In this document: positions 34,182 through 42,401 of the stretch, in pieces
How positions within the stretch are numbered: position 1 is the stretch's first letter
Layout of the letters: each line of letters opens with the position of its first letter
Assembly: GCF_012027615.1 (NCBI RefSeq)
Contig: NZ_SNUT01000001.1
Coordinates: 534,082 to 598,081 of the forward strand
DNA from: Thermococcus sp. 21S7
GTDB lineage: Archaea; Methanobacteriota_B; Thermococci; Thermococcales; Thermococcaceae
DNA length: 64,000 bases
Reading direction: 5' to 3'
The notes under the pieces: model-generated
The model's database searches: none
Told to the model about the DNA's origin: nothing
The model's input: the letters and a program-made list of their open reading frames with translations, nothing else
Program-made: the position numbers and the translations under genes

Positions 34182-34214
34182 CTACTCGAGTCTACTCGAG
34201 TAGTCTAAATAAGC
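34182..34214 (-). promoter_or_regulatory. Methyltransferase promoter with tandem CTACTCGAGT repeats
   Basis: Two direct 10-bp copies of CTACTCGAGT (34182-34191 and 34192-34201), each with the palindrome CTCGAG, lie between the TATA-like GCTTATTTAG (minus strand, 34205-34214) and the start codon at 34173. They cover the expected transcription start. They may be operator or self-methylation sites that adjust methylase expression. Confidence 0.6.
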
Positions 34215-34271
34215 ATTACGGCCCAGCAATTCTTATAATCGGTGCTTCGATGAGTTGTTCAGGTGAGAGCA

Positions 34272-35531
34272 ATGCGGACAGTCATCATAGGCTCTGGAAT
34301 CGGCGGTCTGCTAACCGCTTCCTTTCTCGCTAAAAACGGCTATGAGATTACCGTTCTCGAAAAGTCGCCCTATATCGGCGGTAGATTCGCGAATTTAAGC
34401 TACAGGGGCTTCGGCCTCTCAACCGGAGCGTTCCACATGCTCCCTCACGGCGAGGACGGGCCCTTGGCTCACCTCCTCAAGCTCCTCAACGCGGACGTCC
34501 GTATAGTGAACTCCGACCCCAAGGGCATGATTCTCTACGAGGGCAGAACCTTCCACTACCGCGAGGGCTGGAAGTATCTGAGCTTCACCGAGAAGGCAAA
34601 GGCGACCAAGTTGCTCTTGGACATAAAGCGCGGTAAGTTGCCGGTTGATGACCCTGAGATGAGTGGGCGTGAGTGGATTCGGGAGAAAATAGGCGACAAC
34701 GAGTTCGTTGACCTCTTCATCAAAAGCTTTCTCGGCTGGGCAGACAGCGTCCTCGACGTTCCTGCCGGAGAGCTGGCGAGGGAGATAAAGGCGGCCCTGA
34801 GGTGGGGAGGGCCCGGGATGGTCAGGGGCGGCTGCAGTGCTATAACGGATGAACTCGTCCGTATCGTCGAGCGGAACGGAGGCAGTATACTAACGAGAAG
34901 GCGGGTCGTTGAGGTTGATGCCGAAGGGAAGAAGGTCATCACCGCCGACGGTGAGGAGTTCCCCTACGACGTGCTCGTCTCCAACATCGGAATCAAGGAG
35001 ACGGTCGAGCTGATTGGAAGGGACAACTTCGACCGTGATTACCTCGGGCGGGTCGATTCCCTAAAGCCCAGTGAGGGAATAAAGTACAACGTGGCGCTGA
35101 AGGGGAAGCCAAGGATAGGCAACACCGTCGTCTTCACCCTCGACACCGAGAGGATAAACGGCTACAACGAGCCGTCGTCGCTCAGCCCGGAGCTGGCTAA
35201 AGAGGGCTACACCCTGGTAATGCTCCACCACGCCCTTCAGAGCAGAAACGTTAAGGCCGAGCAGAGGAAAGGGATAGAGGACATATACCGCATCTTCCCG
35301 AACCTCGACGGAGAAGGGGAAATCCTGCTGATACAGACCTACCTCGATGGGAATCCCGTTAACAGGGTCGCCAGCGGCCAGACCGTTGAGGACTTCCCGA
35401 TAGACGATGTTTACATTGTCGGCGATGCATACAAGCCGCCCGGAGGAATAGAAGTCGAGGGCATAGCTCTCGGCGTCATGAGAACCCTTGAGAGGCTCGG
35501 CCTTGGAAGCTTTTCGGAATGGTATTTGTGA
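34272..35531 (+). CDS. FAD-dependent oxidoreductase, phytoene-desaturase-like
   Basis: 419 residues from ATG 34272 (AGGTGA upstream). The N-terminus has the dinucleotide fold and the second FAD motif: TVIIGSGIGGLLTASFLAKNGYEITVLEKSPYIGGRF. The C-terminus closes with VYIVGDAYKPPGGIEVEGIALGVM. This is the COG1233 layout of carotenoid desaturases and polyprenyl-lipid reductases. In an archaeon without obvious carotenoid genes nearby it could act on an isoprenoid or lipid substrate, but nothing in the sequence fixes that. Confidence 0.8.
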   Translation: MRTVIIGSGIGGLLTASFLAKNGYEITVLEKSPYIGGRFANLSYRGFGLSTGAFHMLPHGEDGPLAHLLKLLNADVRIVNSDPKGMILYEGRTFHYREGWKYLSFTEKAKATKLLLDIKRGKLPVDDPEMSGREWIREKIGDNEFVDLFIKSFLGWADSVLDVPAGELAREIKAALRWGGPGMVRGGCSAITDELVRIVERNGGSILTRRRVVEVDAEGKKVITADGEEFPYDVLVSNIGIKETVELIGRDNFDRDYLGRVDSLKPSEGIKYNVALKGKPRIGNTVVFTLDTERINGYNEPSSLSPELAKEGYTLVMLHHALQSRNVKAEQRKGIEDIYRIFPNLDGEGEILLIQTYLDGNPVNRVASGQTVEDFPIDDVYIVGDAYKPPGGIEVEGIALGVMRTLERLGLGSFSEWYL

Positions 35532-35672
35532 AGGAAAGCCCTTCCCCCGGTTTTCTTTACATTTGTCGCCTCGATTTCCCACCCGCCGAACCTTTTTCAA
35601 GTGAACATCGTTGGCACCTAACGAACGTTTTTATCCTCCCCCGCGTATTTATACATCCCGGAGGTGATGCTC

Positions 35673-36620
35673 ATGAAGAGGGTTGTCATAGCCTTGGGCG
35701 GTAACGCTATCCTCCAGCGAGGCCAGAAGGGAACCTACGAGGAGCAGATGGCCAACGTCATGAAGACGGCCAGGCAGATAGTTGATATAATCCTTGACGG
35801 CGACTACGAGGTCGTTATTACCCACGGGAACGGCCCCCAGGTAGGGGCGCTCCTCCTCCATATGGACGCCGGCCAGGCAACCCACGGCATTCCGGCTCAG
35901 CCGATGGACGTTGCCGGCGCGATGACCCAGGGTCAGATAGGTTACATGATACAGCAGGCGATAAGGAACGAGCTGAAGAGGCGCGGGATAGACAAGCCCG
36001 TGGCGACGATAGTCACCCAGACCATCGTTGACAAGAACGACCCCGCCTTCCAGCACCCGAGCAAGCCGGTTGGGCCTTTCTACGACGAGGAGACCGCCAA
36101 AAAGCTCGCCGAGGAAAAGGGCTGGGTCGTCATAGAGGACTCCGGCAGGGGCTGGAGGCGCGTTGTGCCGAGCCCCGACCCCAAGGGCCACGTCGAGGCA
36201 CCGGTCATAGTCGACCTCGTTGAGAAGGGCTTCATTGTGGTGGCCAGCGGCGGCGGTGGGGTTCCCGTCATCGAAGAGGACGGACAGCTCAAGGGCGTCG
36301 AGGCAGTTATAGACAAGGACTTAGCGGGTGAGAGGCTCGCAGAGGAAGTTAACGCGGACATATTCATGATTCTGACAGACGTGAACGGGGCCGCGGTAAA
36401 CTTCGGCAAACCTGATGAGAAGTGGCTCGGGAAGGTCACGGTTGAGGAGCTCAGGAAGTACTACGAGGAGGGCCACTTCAAGAAGGGAAGCATGGGGCCG
36501 AAGGTTCTGGCGGCCATGCGCTTCGTTGAGTGGGGCGGCGAAAGGGCGGTTATAGCGGCGCTCGACAGGGCCGTCGAGGCCCTCGAAGGAAAGACCGGAA
36601 CTCAGGTCATAAAGGGCTGA
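35673..36620 (+). CDS. arcC: Carbamate kinase (carbamoyl-phosphate forming)
   Basis: 315 residues from ATG 35673, spaced six bases from GGAGGTG; two earlier start codons (35664, 35667) overlap that site. The [12 protein letters not shown] opening, [35 protein letters not shown] and [19 protein letters not shown] match the Pyrococcus carbamate kinase. In Thermococcales this enzyme can make carbamoyl phosphate from ammonia, CO2 and ATP for pyrimidines and arginine. Cytosolic dimer. Confidence 0.95.
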   Translation: MKRVVIALGGNAILQRGQKGTYEEQMANVMKTARQIVDIILDGDYEVVITHGNGPQVGALLLHMDAGQATHGIPAQPMDVAGAMTQGQIGYMIQQAIRNELKRRGIDKPVATIVTQTIVDKNDPAFQHPSKPVGPFYDEETAKKLAEEKGWVVIEDSGRGWRRVVPSPDPKGHVEAPVIVDLVEKGFIVVASGGGGVPVIEEDGQLKGVEAVIDKDLAGERLAEEVNADIFMILTDVNGAAVNFGKPDEKWLGKVTVEELRKYYEEGHFKKGSMGPKVLAAMRFVEWGGERAVIAALDRAVEALEGKTGTQVIKG

Positions 36621-36624
36621 ACCA

Positions 36625-36660
36625 AAGGCTATAAATATCCTCCCTTCTTTTTTTATTCGG
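36625..36660 (+). promoter_or_regulatory. Promoter of the SppA/ClpP-like protease gene
   Basis: GGCTATAAATATCC (36627-36640) is a strong TATA box, followed by a T-tract and GGTGAT (36659-36664) before ATG 36668. The T-tract may also end the carbamate kinase transcript. Confidence 0.5.
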
Positions 36661-36667
36661 TGATAAC

Positions 36668-37510
36668 ATGAGCGAGGCCGCTACCGGATTCTTCGGTTCG
36701 CTGCTGTGGTGGCTGTTCTTTATGTACATCCTCCTGTGGCCCCAAATGCAGTACAGGAGCCTGCAGCTGGCCAGAGCCAAACTGCTCAAAAGACTCTCGG
36801 AAAAGCAAAAATCAACGGTAATAACGATGATTCACAGGCAGGAAAGCATAGGCCTCTTCGGGATACCCTTCTACAAGTTCATAAGCGTCGAGGACAGCGA
36901 GGAAGTCCTGAGAGCCATCAGATCAGCCCCCAAGGACAAACCGATAGACCTGATAATCCACACACCCGGGGGTCTGGTGCTGGCCGCGACGCAGATAGCG
37001 AAGGCCCTCCACGATCACCCCGCAGAGACCCGCGTCATAGTGCCCCACTACGCCATGAGCGGCGGAACACTCATAGCCCTCGCGGCCGACAAGATAATAA
37101 TGGACCCGCACGCGGTTCTCGGCCCGGTTGACCCGCAGCTCGGCCAGTATCCTGGACCAAGCATCGTCAGAGCCGTTGAGAAAAAGGGCGTTGACAAGGT
37201 GGACGACCAGACGCTTATTCTGGCGGACGTCGCGGAGAAGGCCATCAATCAGGTTCGCGACTTCGTCTACAACCTTCTGAAGGACCGCTACGGCGAGGAG
37301 AAGGCCAGAGAGCTTGCCCGGGTGCTCACTGAGGGGCGGTGGACACACGACTACCCAATTACCTACGAGCATGCCAAGGAACTTGGACTTCACGTTGAAA
37401 CGGACGTTCCTGAGGAGGTTTACGCCCTCATGGAATTGTACAAACAGCCAATGAAGCAGAGAGGCACGGTAGAGTTCATGCCGTACACACAGAGGGGCGA
37501 AAGCTCCTGA
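36668..37510 (+). CDS. Membrane-anchored ClpP/SppA-like serine protease (SDH-type)
   Basis: 280 residues. One N-terminal membrane helix (LLWWLFFMYILLWP) is followed by a crotonase-fold protease domain. LIIHTPGGLVLAATQIAKAL forms the oxyanion region and PHYAMSGGTLIALAADKIIMDPHAVLGPVDPQ holds the nucleophile Ser in MSGG. The family (PF01972) is related to SppA signal-peptide peptidase and probably clears membrane or signal peptides. It has its own promoter between carbamate kinase and the coiled-coil gene. Confidence 0.85.
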   Translation: MSEAATGFFGSLLWWLFFMYILLWPQMQYRSLQLARAKLLKRLSEKQKSTVITMIHRQESIGLFGIPFYKFISVEDSEEVLRAIRSAPKDKPIDLIIHTPGGLVLAATQIAKALHDHPAETRVIVPHYAMSGGTLIALAADKIIMDPHAVLGPVDPQLGQYPGPSIVRAVEKKGVDKVDDQTLILADVAEKAINQVRDFVYNLLKDRYGEEKARELARVLTEGRWTHDYPITYEHAKELGLHVETDVPEEVYALMELYKQPMKQRGTVEFMPYTQRGESS

Positions 37511-37655
37511 AGATTCAATATTCTCTCTACTTCCACCATTTTTGAAGGACCCACAAAATTTCAGCCAAAAAGTTTTTATTTACTCTCACCGTTTTCAGTC
37601 CAGATGTTTGGAGTAAGCTCACGAGCTGTTCTAAAAAGAGGGAAGGGGAAGAGAG

Positions 37656-38558
37656 ATGCAAGCGAAAGTAGACCCAGAGGAAATTAAGAGGATCAAGAGG
37701 GAGATTGAGGCCCTTGAAAAGGAGAGAAACGAGATAAGGGCCAAACTGGAGGAGCTCGATAAGGAGCTTCAAATCTGGATTCAGAAGAGGGACGAAAAGA
37801 ACAACGAGGTTAAGGGGCTCCGCCAGAAGGGACGCGAGTATAAAGCCAAGAGGGATGAAATCAACGCCCAGATACAGGAACTCAAAAAGAACCGCGAGGA
37901 GATCAACGCGAAGCTCGACCTCCTCTACCAGGAGATACTTGAGTACAGAACAAAGAGGGACGAGTACAACCAGCTCAGGCGTCTCAAGATGCCGCCCGCG
38001 AAGATACAGGAGCGCATAGAGAAGCTGGAGTGGGAGCTCCAGACCAACCCGAACATAACGCCCGAGAGGGAGAAGCAGATAGTCGACCAGATACAGGTTC
38101 TGGCGACGGAGCTTGAGATAATCCAGCAGGCCCAGAGGTTCCACACCAAGCTCCAAGAGACCAGGAAGAAAGTGGACCAGCTCAAGAAGGCCAGGAGAGC
38201 CATAAGCATGGAGATACAGAAGCTCGCCAATCAGAGCCAGCAGTTCCACGAGGGGATGATAAAGGCTTTCAACCAGGCCGACGAGGTCAAGAAAGAAGCC
38301 GACGAATACCACGCCAAGGTCGTTGAACTCAGAGAGAAGATCAAGGAAGTCAGGAGGGAGCTCCGCGAGATCGAGAGAAAGATAAGGGAGTACGACGAGA
38401 GGCACAAGGAACTCATCGCATACAGGCTCGTCGCCAGGATGCGCTCCAAGAAGGATGCCAGCTTCGAGAAGGCCGTCGAGGCCCTTGAGAAGTTCAAAAA
38501 GGGCGAAAAGCTTACCCTCGACGAACTGCTCCTCCTACAGAGGTACAACCTCGTCTGA
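37656..38558 (+). CDS. Long coiled-coil protein of unknown function
   Basis: 300 residues that are almost entirely heptad-patterned, Lys/Glu/Arg-rich helix (EEIKRIKREIEALEKERNEIRAKLEELDKELQ...). A break at LKMPPAKIQERIEKLEWELQTNPNITPEREK suggests a hairpin of two antiparallel coils. It ends in a short hydrophobic tail (LTLDELLLLQRYNLV). Similar Thermococcales proteins are sometimes misannotated as phosphoserine phosphatase; no phosphatase motif is present. It lies 9 bp before arcS and may be co-transcribed with it. Confidence 0.8.
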   Translation: MQAKVDPEEIKRIKREIEALEKERNEIRAKLEELDKELQIWIQKRDEKNNEVKGLRQKGREYKAKRDEINAQIQELKKNREEINAKLDLLYQEILEYRTKRDEYNQLRRLKMPPAKIQERIEKLEWELQTNPNITPEREKQIVDQIQVLATELEIIQQAQRFHTKLQETRKKVDQLKKARRAISMEIQKLANQSQQFHEGMIKAFNQADEVKKEADEYHAKVVELREKIKEVRRELREIERKIREYDERHKELIAYRLVARMRSKKDASFEKAVEALEKFKKGEKLTLDELLLLQRYNLV

Positions 38559-38567
38559 GGCCTGGCT

Positions 38568-40274
38568 ATGGAGGTTATCCGGCACGAGGGGCCTGGAAGG
38601 CTGGGCCTCGTAAGACTCGGGGAGCACTCGTTCAGAACCCCAGCGCTGGCGGGGGTAGACTTTACCCTCTCCCCCTTCAACTCATTCTTCCATCCCGCCG
38701 AGCCTGGAGACTACGATTTCAATCTCGCCCCGGCGATCCCTCTCGGCTTCTACACGCCGGACGAGGTTATAGAGAAAGCCCTCGGAAGGCTCTGGAGCGT
38801 AAACTACGAGGGCTTCAACGCCTTCTACCTGCCCGCCCTTAGGAGGACCATCCACCTGGGCGAGTTCTTCAAGATAATCGAGCGCTACAACTTTGACGCC
38901 GTCTACCTCGGCAACTCGAAGGTTCTAATAAGGGAATACCGCTACTTCGTGAGGATTTTGAGGGAGCTGCGCGAGAGGTTCCCAAACGTCATGATAATCA
39001 CAGACCTAGAGCCGTTTTTCTATCCGCTCGCCGTCTATCTCGGCATCGATGCCTTCGACACCCGCTCCCTCAAGCTCTACGACTTCGATGGCAAGGGCTT
39101 CACAGGATACAGCCCGTTCCTCTGGAAGGAAGAACCCAACTCCCTCGACTTCGCTCGCGAGACGATTCTGCTGGTCAGAAAAGCCCTGAAAGAAGGAAAG
39201 CTCCGCTACCTCGTTGAGAACTTCTTCAACACCGGATACCACGCGGGAATACTCCGCATCGCTGACCTTGAGCATCCGGACTACCTTGAAAAGTACACAC
39301 CGATTCAGAAGGAGACGGTCTACTTCATCAGCGACGCATCGGTTAGACGGCCAGAGGTGAGGAGGTGGCAGGAGCGCGTTGCAGAGCGCTTCGTCCCGCC
39401 GAGGAACACCGAACTGGTTCTCCTCTTCCCGTGCTCCGCCAAGAAGCCCTACTCCTTCTCCAGATCGCACACCCTCTATCGGAAAGCCCTTAAAGAGGCC
39501 CTCGGCTCTGGAATCGCCAAGGTTCACGAGCTAATCCTCACATCGCCGTTCGGCGTCGTCCCGCGCGAGTGGGAATGGCTGGCAAAGTACGACATAGTCG
39601 TTACCGGCCACTGGAGCGAGGAGGAGATTAAACCAGCGGCCGAGCTTCTCGCGAGAACCCTTGAGAAGTACCCGAAAGACGTTCCCATTATAGCGCACCT
39701 CGACGAGGCCTACGTTGAGATAGCGAAGCTTGCCGGCGAGATGAGCGGAAGGGAGATACTCTTCACCCGCGTCGAGAACGGCACGACGAGCAGGGAGAGC
39801 CTCAAAGCCCTCACCGAAACATTAAGGGAGTTCGAGCTTGAGGGAACCAAGGAAGACAGAACATACCGCTACTTCGAGGGCATAAGAAAGGTCTTCGACT
39901 TTTACTTTGGAGCAAGCGCCGGGGAGGCTGTCCTTCCCGAGAACGGCAGGGTCAGAGGTTCCAAGATGCTCCGTCTCTTCGTGGAGAATCAGCAGACGGG
40001 AACCTTCAAGGACGGCGTGATAAGCGTTACCCCCTTCGGAATGCAGAGGATATACGACTCCCTCAACTCATACTGGGTGAAGATCGACTTCGAGCTCCGC
40101 GGCGACGTCTTCGCGGTCGGCGTTGACGAGGCGGATCCAGCTATAAGGCCGGACGACATAGTGGGCATAGTGAGGGACGGGACGGTGGTGGGCGTCGGAA
40201 AGGCAGTTTTAGCTGGAGAGGAGATGGTCAGAGCCAAAAAGGGTGTCGCCGTCAAGGTCAGGAAGAGGGCCTGA
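38568..40274 (+). CDS. arcS: Archaeosine synthase ArcS (TgtA2-type)
   Basis: 568 residues. The N-terminal half resembles a degenerate TGT-like barrel (GEHSFRTPALAGVDFTLSPFN). The ArcS-specific block PCSAKKPYSFSRSH (about 288-301) follows. The C-terminus is a PUA domain (GDVFAVGVDEADPAIRPDDIVGIVRDGTVVGVGKAVL). ArcS acts on preQ0 at position 15 of tRNA; in T. kodakarensis it adds lysine, and the radical SAM enzyme RaSEA then forms archaeosine. No RaSEA-like gene is adjacent. The next gene begins two bases after its stop. Confidence 0.92.
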   Translation: MEVIRHEGPGRLGLVRLGEHSFRTPALAGVDFTLSPFNSFFHPAEPGDYDFNLAPAIPLGFYTPDEVIEKALGRLWSVNYEGFNAFYLPALRRTIHLGEFFKIIERYNFDAVYLGNSKVLIREYRYFVRILRELRERFPNVMIITDLEPFFYPLAVYLGIDAFDTRSLKLYDFDGKGFTGYSPFLWKEEPNSLDFARETILLVRKALKEGKLRYLVENFFNTGYHAGILRIADLEHPDYLEKYTPIQKETVYFISDASVRRPEVRRWQERVAERFVPPRNTELVLLFPCSAKKPYSFSRSHTLYRKALKEALGSGIAKVHELILTSPFGVVPREWEWLAKYDIVVTGHWSEEEIKPAAELLARTLEKYPKDVPIIAHLDEAYVEIAKLAGEMSGREILFTRVENGTTSRESLKALTETLREFELEGTKEDRTYRYFEGIRKVFDFYFGASAGEAVLPENGRVRGSKMLRLFVENQQTGTFKDGVISVTPFGMQRIYDSLNSYWVKIDFELRGDVFAVGVDEADPAIRPDDIVGIVRDGTVVGVGKAVLAGEEMVRAKKGVAVKVRKRA

Positions 40275-40276
40275 TT

Positions 40277-41317
40277 ATGAAGCGGTTTTTCAGCCTTCTC
40301 CTGGTTCTCTCGGTTCTCATTTCCCTCCTGCCGGGGACTTCAGCAGATTATCTCGGGGCGGAGAGCCTCGACTTCCACGTCGTTGCGGTGTACGGCGATT
40401 CCGCCGTTCTCTCAGTCGAGTACGTGCCGTACTCCACCTCGATGAGCGATGCCCTTGTGCCCACAGGCTACTTTTACTACACCTTCTACGTCAACTCAAG
40501 CGGGGCGTACTTCATAGGGGGCTCCCTGGAAAAACCGGCGGTCTACAAGTACAGGGGCTTCTACTACGTCTTCATCGCCAACGAAGGCTCTGTAGAGGTT
40601 TATATGATGGGTGAGGACTGCTTTGAGAGGATAATCACTGTAAATTCCCAAAACAACAACTCCGCCCCAAACTTTGCCGTCGCGGTTCCTTACCTCATAG
40701 TGCAGGTCTCCGGGAACGAACTCCGGGCAATCAACGTCGCCAAGAACGCAACCGTCGGAACCCTCGACCCGATGAAGGCCGAGAACGGAACCTACTTCAG
40801 GGGCGTAACCATCGTCAGGGAGGGGAACGACGTTAGACTTGTGGGGGACTCCCCCGAAAAACCGCCAGCAGCATTGGACGTCTATGCCTCCGGCGATACC
40901 CTCCGTGTCCCCGAAGAGAACCTCGAACTTCCGCGGGATTCCGTGACCGAATACCTGTGGGCGCCCGAGGAAGCGGGGCACCTCAGGGCGTACAAGCTCG
41001 AAAACGGCCTCCTGCTGGTACCCCCAAGCGTTACCCACTACTTTGCCCCGGATGCCAATTCGAGCGGGGAGCTGTTGCAGTTCGGGAACGAAAGCGTCGC
41101 CGCCGGCATCTCCGACGTTTACGTCCTGTACTACGACGGGACCCTGAAGGCTTTCCCCCTCGGAGAGCCAACCGGAAGCAGATTCCTGGTGAAGGCTGAC
41201 GGCGTGAGGTTTACAGGGTGCAAGGTGCCGAAAACGTACGCCCTCGAATTCTGGGCGGCGGTAGTTCTGCTGGCGCTGATAGGTCTCACCTGGTTCTTCA
41301 TGGTGAAAAAGCAATAG
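40277..41317 (+). CDS. Exported, C-terminally membrane-anchored protein of unknown function
   Basis: 346 residues with a signal peptide (MKRFFSLLLVLSVLISLLPGTSA), a beta-rich extracellular domain with many NxS/T sites, and one C-terminal helix (FWAAVVLLALIGLTWFFMV) ending in lysines. The segment just before that helix (YYDGTLKAFPLGEPTGSRFLVKADGVRF) is like the end of the pseudogene immediately downstream, so the locus once had two paralogues. Function unknown; possibly a surface binding protein. Confidence 0.75.
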   Translation: MKRFFSLLLVLSVLISLLPGTSADYLGAESLDFHVVAVYGDSAVLSVEYVPYSTSMSDALVPTGYFYYTFYVNSSGAYFIGGSLEKPAVYKYRGFYYVFIANEGSVEVYMMGEDCFERIITVNSQNNNSAPNFAVAVPYLIVQVSGNELRAINVAKNATVGTLDPMKAENGTYFRGVTIVREGNDVRLVGDSPEKPPAALDVYASGDTLRVPEENLELPRDSVTEYLWAPEEAGHLRAYKLENGLLLVPPSVTHYFAPDANSSGELLQFGNESVAAGISDVYVLYYDGTLKAFPLGEPTGSRFLVKADGVRFTGCKVPKTYALEFWAAVVLLALIGLTWFFMVKKQ

Positions 41318-41338
41318 CAAGGTTTTTATCTTCGTAGA

Positions 41339-41377
41339 CTGACCTCCTCCCCGCCGTGAGGGGCGAGGCTTTCAAAA
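41339..41377 (-). mobile_element. IS200/IS605-type transposon end fragment
   Basis: Bases 41339-41356 are identical to 6788-6805 (CTGACCTCCTCCCCGCCG). They run on into GTGAGGGGCGAGGCTTTC, an imperfect hairpin (CGCC-6-GGCG) of the kind found at ends of archaeal IS605/IS1341 elements. No transposase or tnpB gene follows. The truncated paralogue begins right after it, so the element is linked to the deletion. Confidence 0.5.
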
Positions 41378-41399
41378 GAAATATGTAAAAAACAACGAA

Positions 41400-41859
41400 C
41401 TGGTGTTCTCAAACGGCTCAAAGACCTACAGGATTCCACTGAAGGACGTGTTGCCCTACCTCCAGGATCCCTCAGAGGCAGAGTTTCTTCTCGGGGTGTT
41501 CATGGGGAATTATCTGCCATCCTTCCCCAACCATCAGCTACCACAGAGAAAGCTGCAACGGTACCACCGAGAGCACCCTGACCTTTGTTGCCAAGAGCCC
41601 CTATAAGACCCACACAATTGAGAACGTCAGCCCAGAGAATCTGAAGCCGGTCTACGAGTTCATCTACAACGGGAAGCTGAAGGCCGTCCCTCTCCTCTCC
41701 ACGGATGGGTACTCATTCAAACCGCTGGCCCAAAAGGTGGCGGTCAGGGACGAATGTCCATGCAGATGTGAGAGCAGGCTCTCGGCTCCGCTCAGTGCCC
41801 TGATCGCTGCGGTTCTGGTCTTCACGCTGATTCTGGTGACCATACGGAGAAAACGCTAA
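41400..41859 (+). pseudogene. 5'-truncated, frameshifted paralogue of the exported protein upstream
   Basis: From 41403 the frame reads FSNGSKTYRIPLKDVLPYLQDPSEAEFLLGVFMGNY. A shift near 41505-41515 moves the continuing protein into the +1 frame, giving ESCNGTTESTLTFVAKSPY and ENLKPVYEFIYNGKLKAVPLLSTDGYSF, a Cys-rich linker, one membrane helix (LSALIAAVLVFTLILVTI) and RRKR before TAA. The YNGKLKAVPL segment aligns with YDGTLKAFPL of the intact gene. No signal peptide or start remains; the 5' part is missing up to the transposon-end sequence. Confidence 0.65.
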
Positions 41860-41885
41860 AAACCCGACAAGCAGTACTATGGAAC

Positions 41886-42176
41886 ATGCCCAAGCACTTC
41901 AGGAAAGGCGTCAAGAGGGAGCATCACTTCCTAAAGGGCCTTGAAAAGCCGCTGGAGAGAATAGCCGCGATACCCGGGGTCAAAAAGGTAATCCCCGGAA
42001 GGATCTATGCGAGCGACGCAAGAGGTTTCGAGATAAAGGTCTCGCGAGAGACCAAGACCGGCCTGAAGCTCATCGCCAAGAGCGACGGTTCCGTCCAAGA
42101 CGTTTTTCTCGTCGTTGATAAGGCTGACAGGGAAAGGGTTAAGCGGGAGATAGAAAAGATGGGAAAAGAGTGGTGA
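41886..42176 (+). CDS. DUF2103-like small conserved protein
   Basis: 96 residues, basic, soluble: MPKHFRKGVKREHHFLKGLEKPLERIAAIPGVKKVIPGRIYA, then VSRETKTGLKLIAKSDGSVQDVFLVV. The pattern suits the DUF2103 family of small archaeal proteins, thought to bind metal or nucleic acid; that assignment is from memory. Codon use matches neighbours. No ribosome-binding site stands out, so the message may be leaderless. Confidence 0.68.
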   Translation: MPKHFRKGVKREHHFLKGLEKPLERIAAIPGVKKVIPGRIYASDARGFEIKVSRETKTGLKLIAKSDGSVQDVFLVVDKADRERVKREIEKMGKEW

Positions 42177-42401
42177 TCAGCTCACCGCCCCTGGAAAAGG
42201 GAAACCGGGAACCTCTCAACGGCCACAAGCTTTTTCGTCGTTTTAAATGAAATTGAAACATAAAGGTTCAAACTAAAGCGTAGAAGAGACCCATAGACAA
42301 CATCCCAGCCAAGCATATTATAATTTACGCTAGTGATATTAATCGGAATGTTAAGTCAAACTAACGAAACAATTTTTAACCCCCAGATTTAACCATGATT
42401 G
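42177..42401. other. AT-rich gap and promoter of the DUF2079 gene
   Basis: The 225-bp gap has no supported gene or RNA. A TATA-like CAATTTTTAACC (42370-42381) lies about 25 bases before the ATG at 42402 with no ribosome-binding site between, so the DUF2079 mRNA is probably leaderless. Confidence 0.4.
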
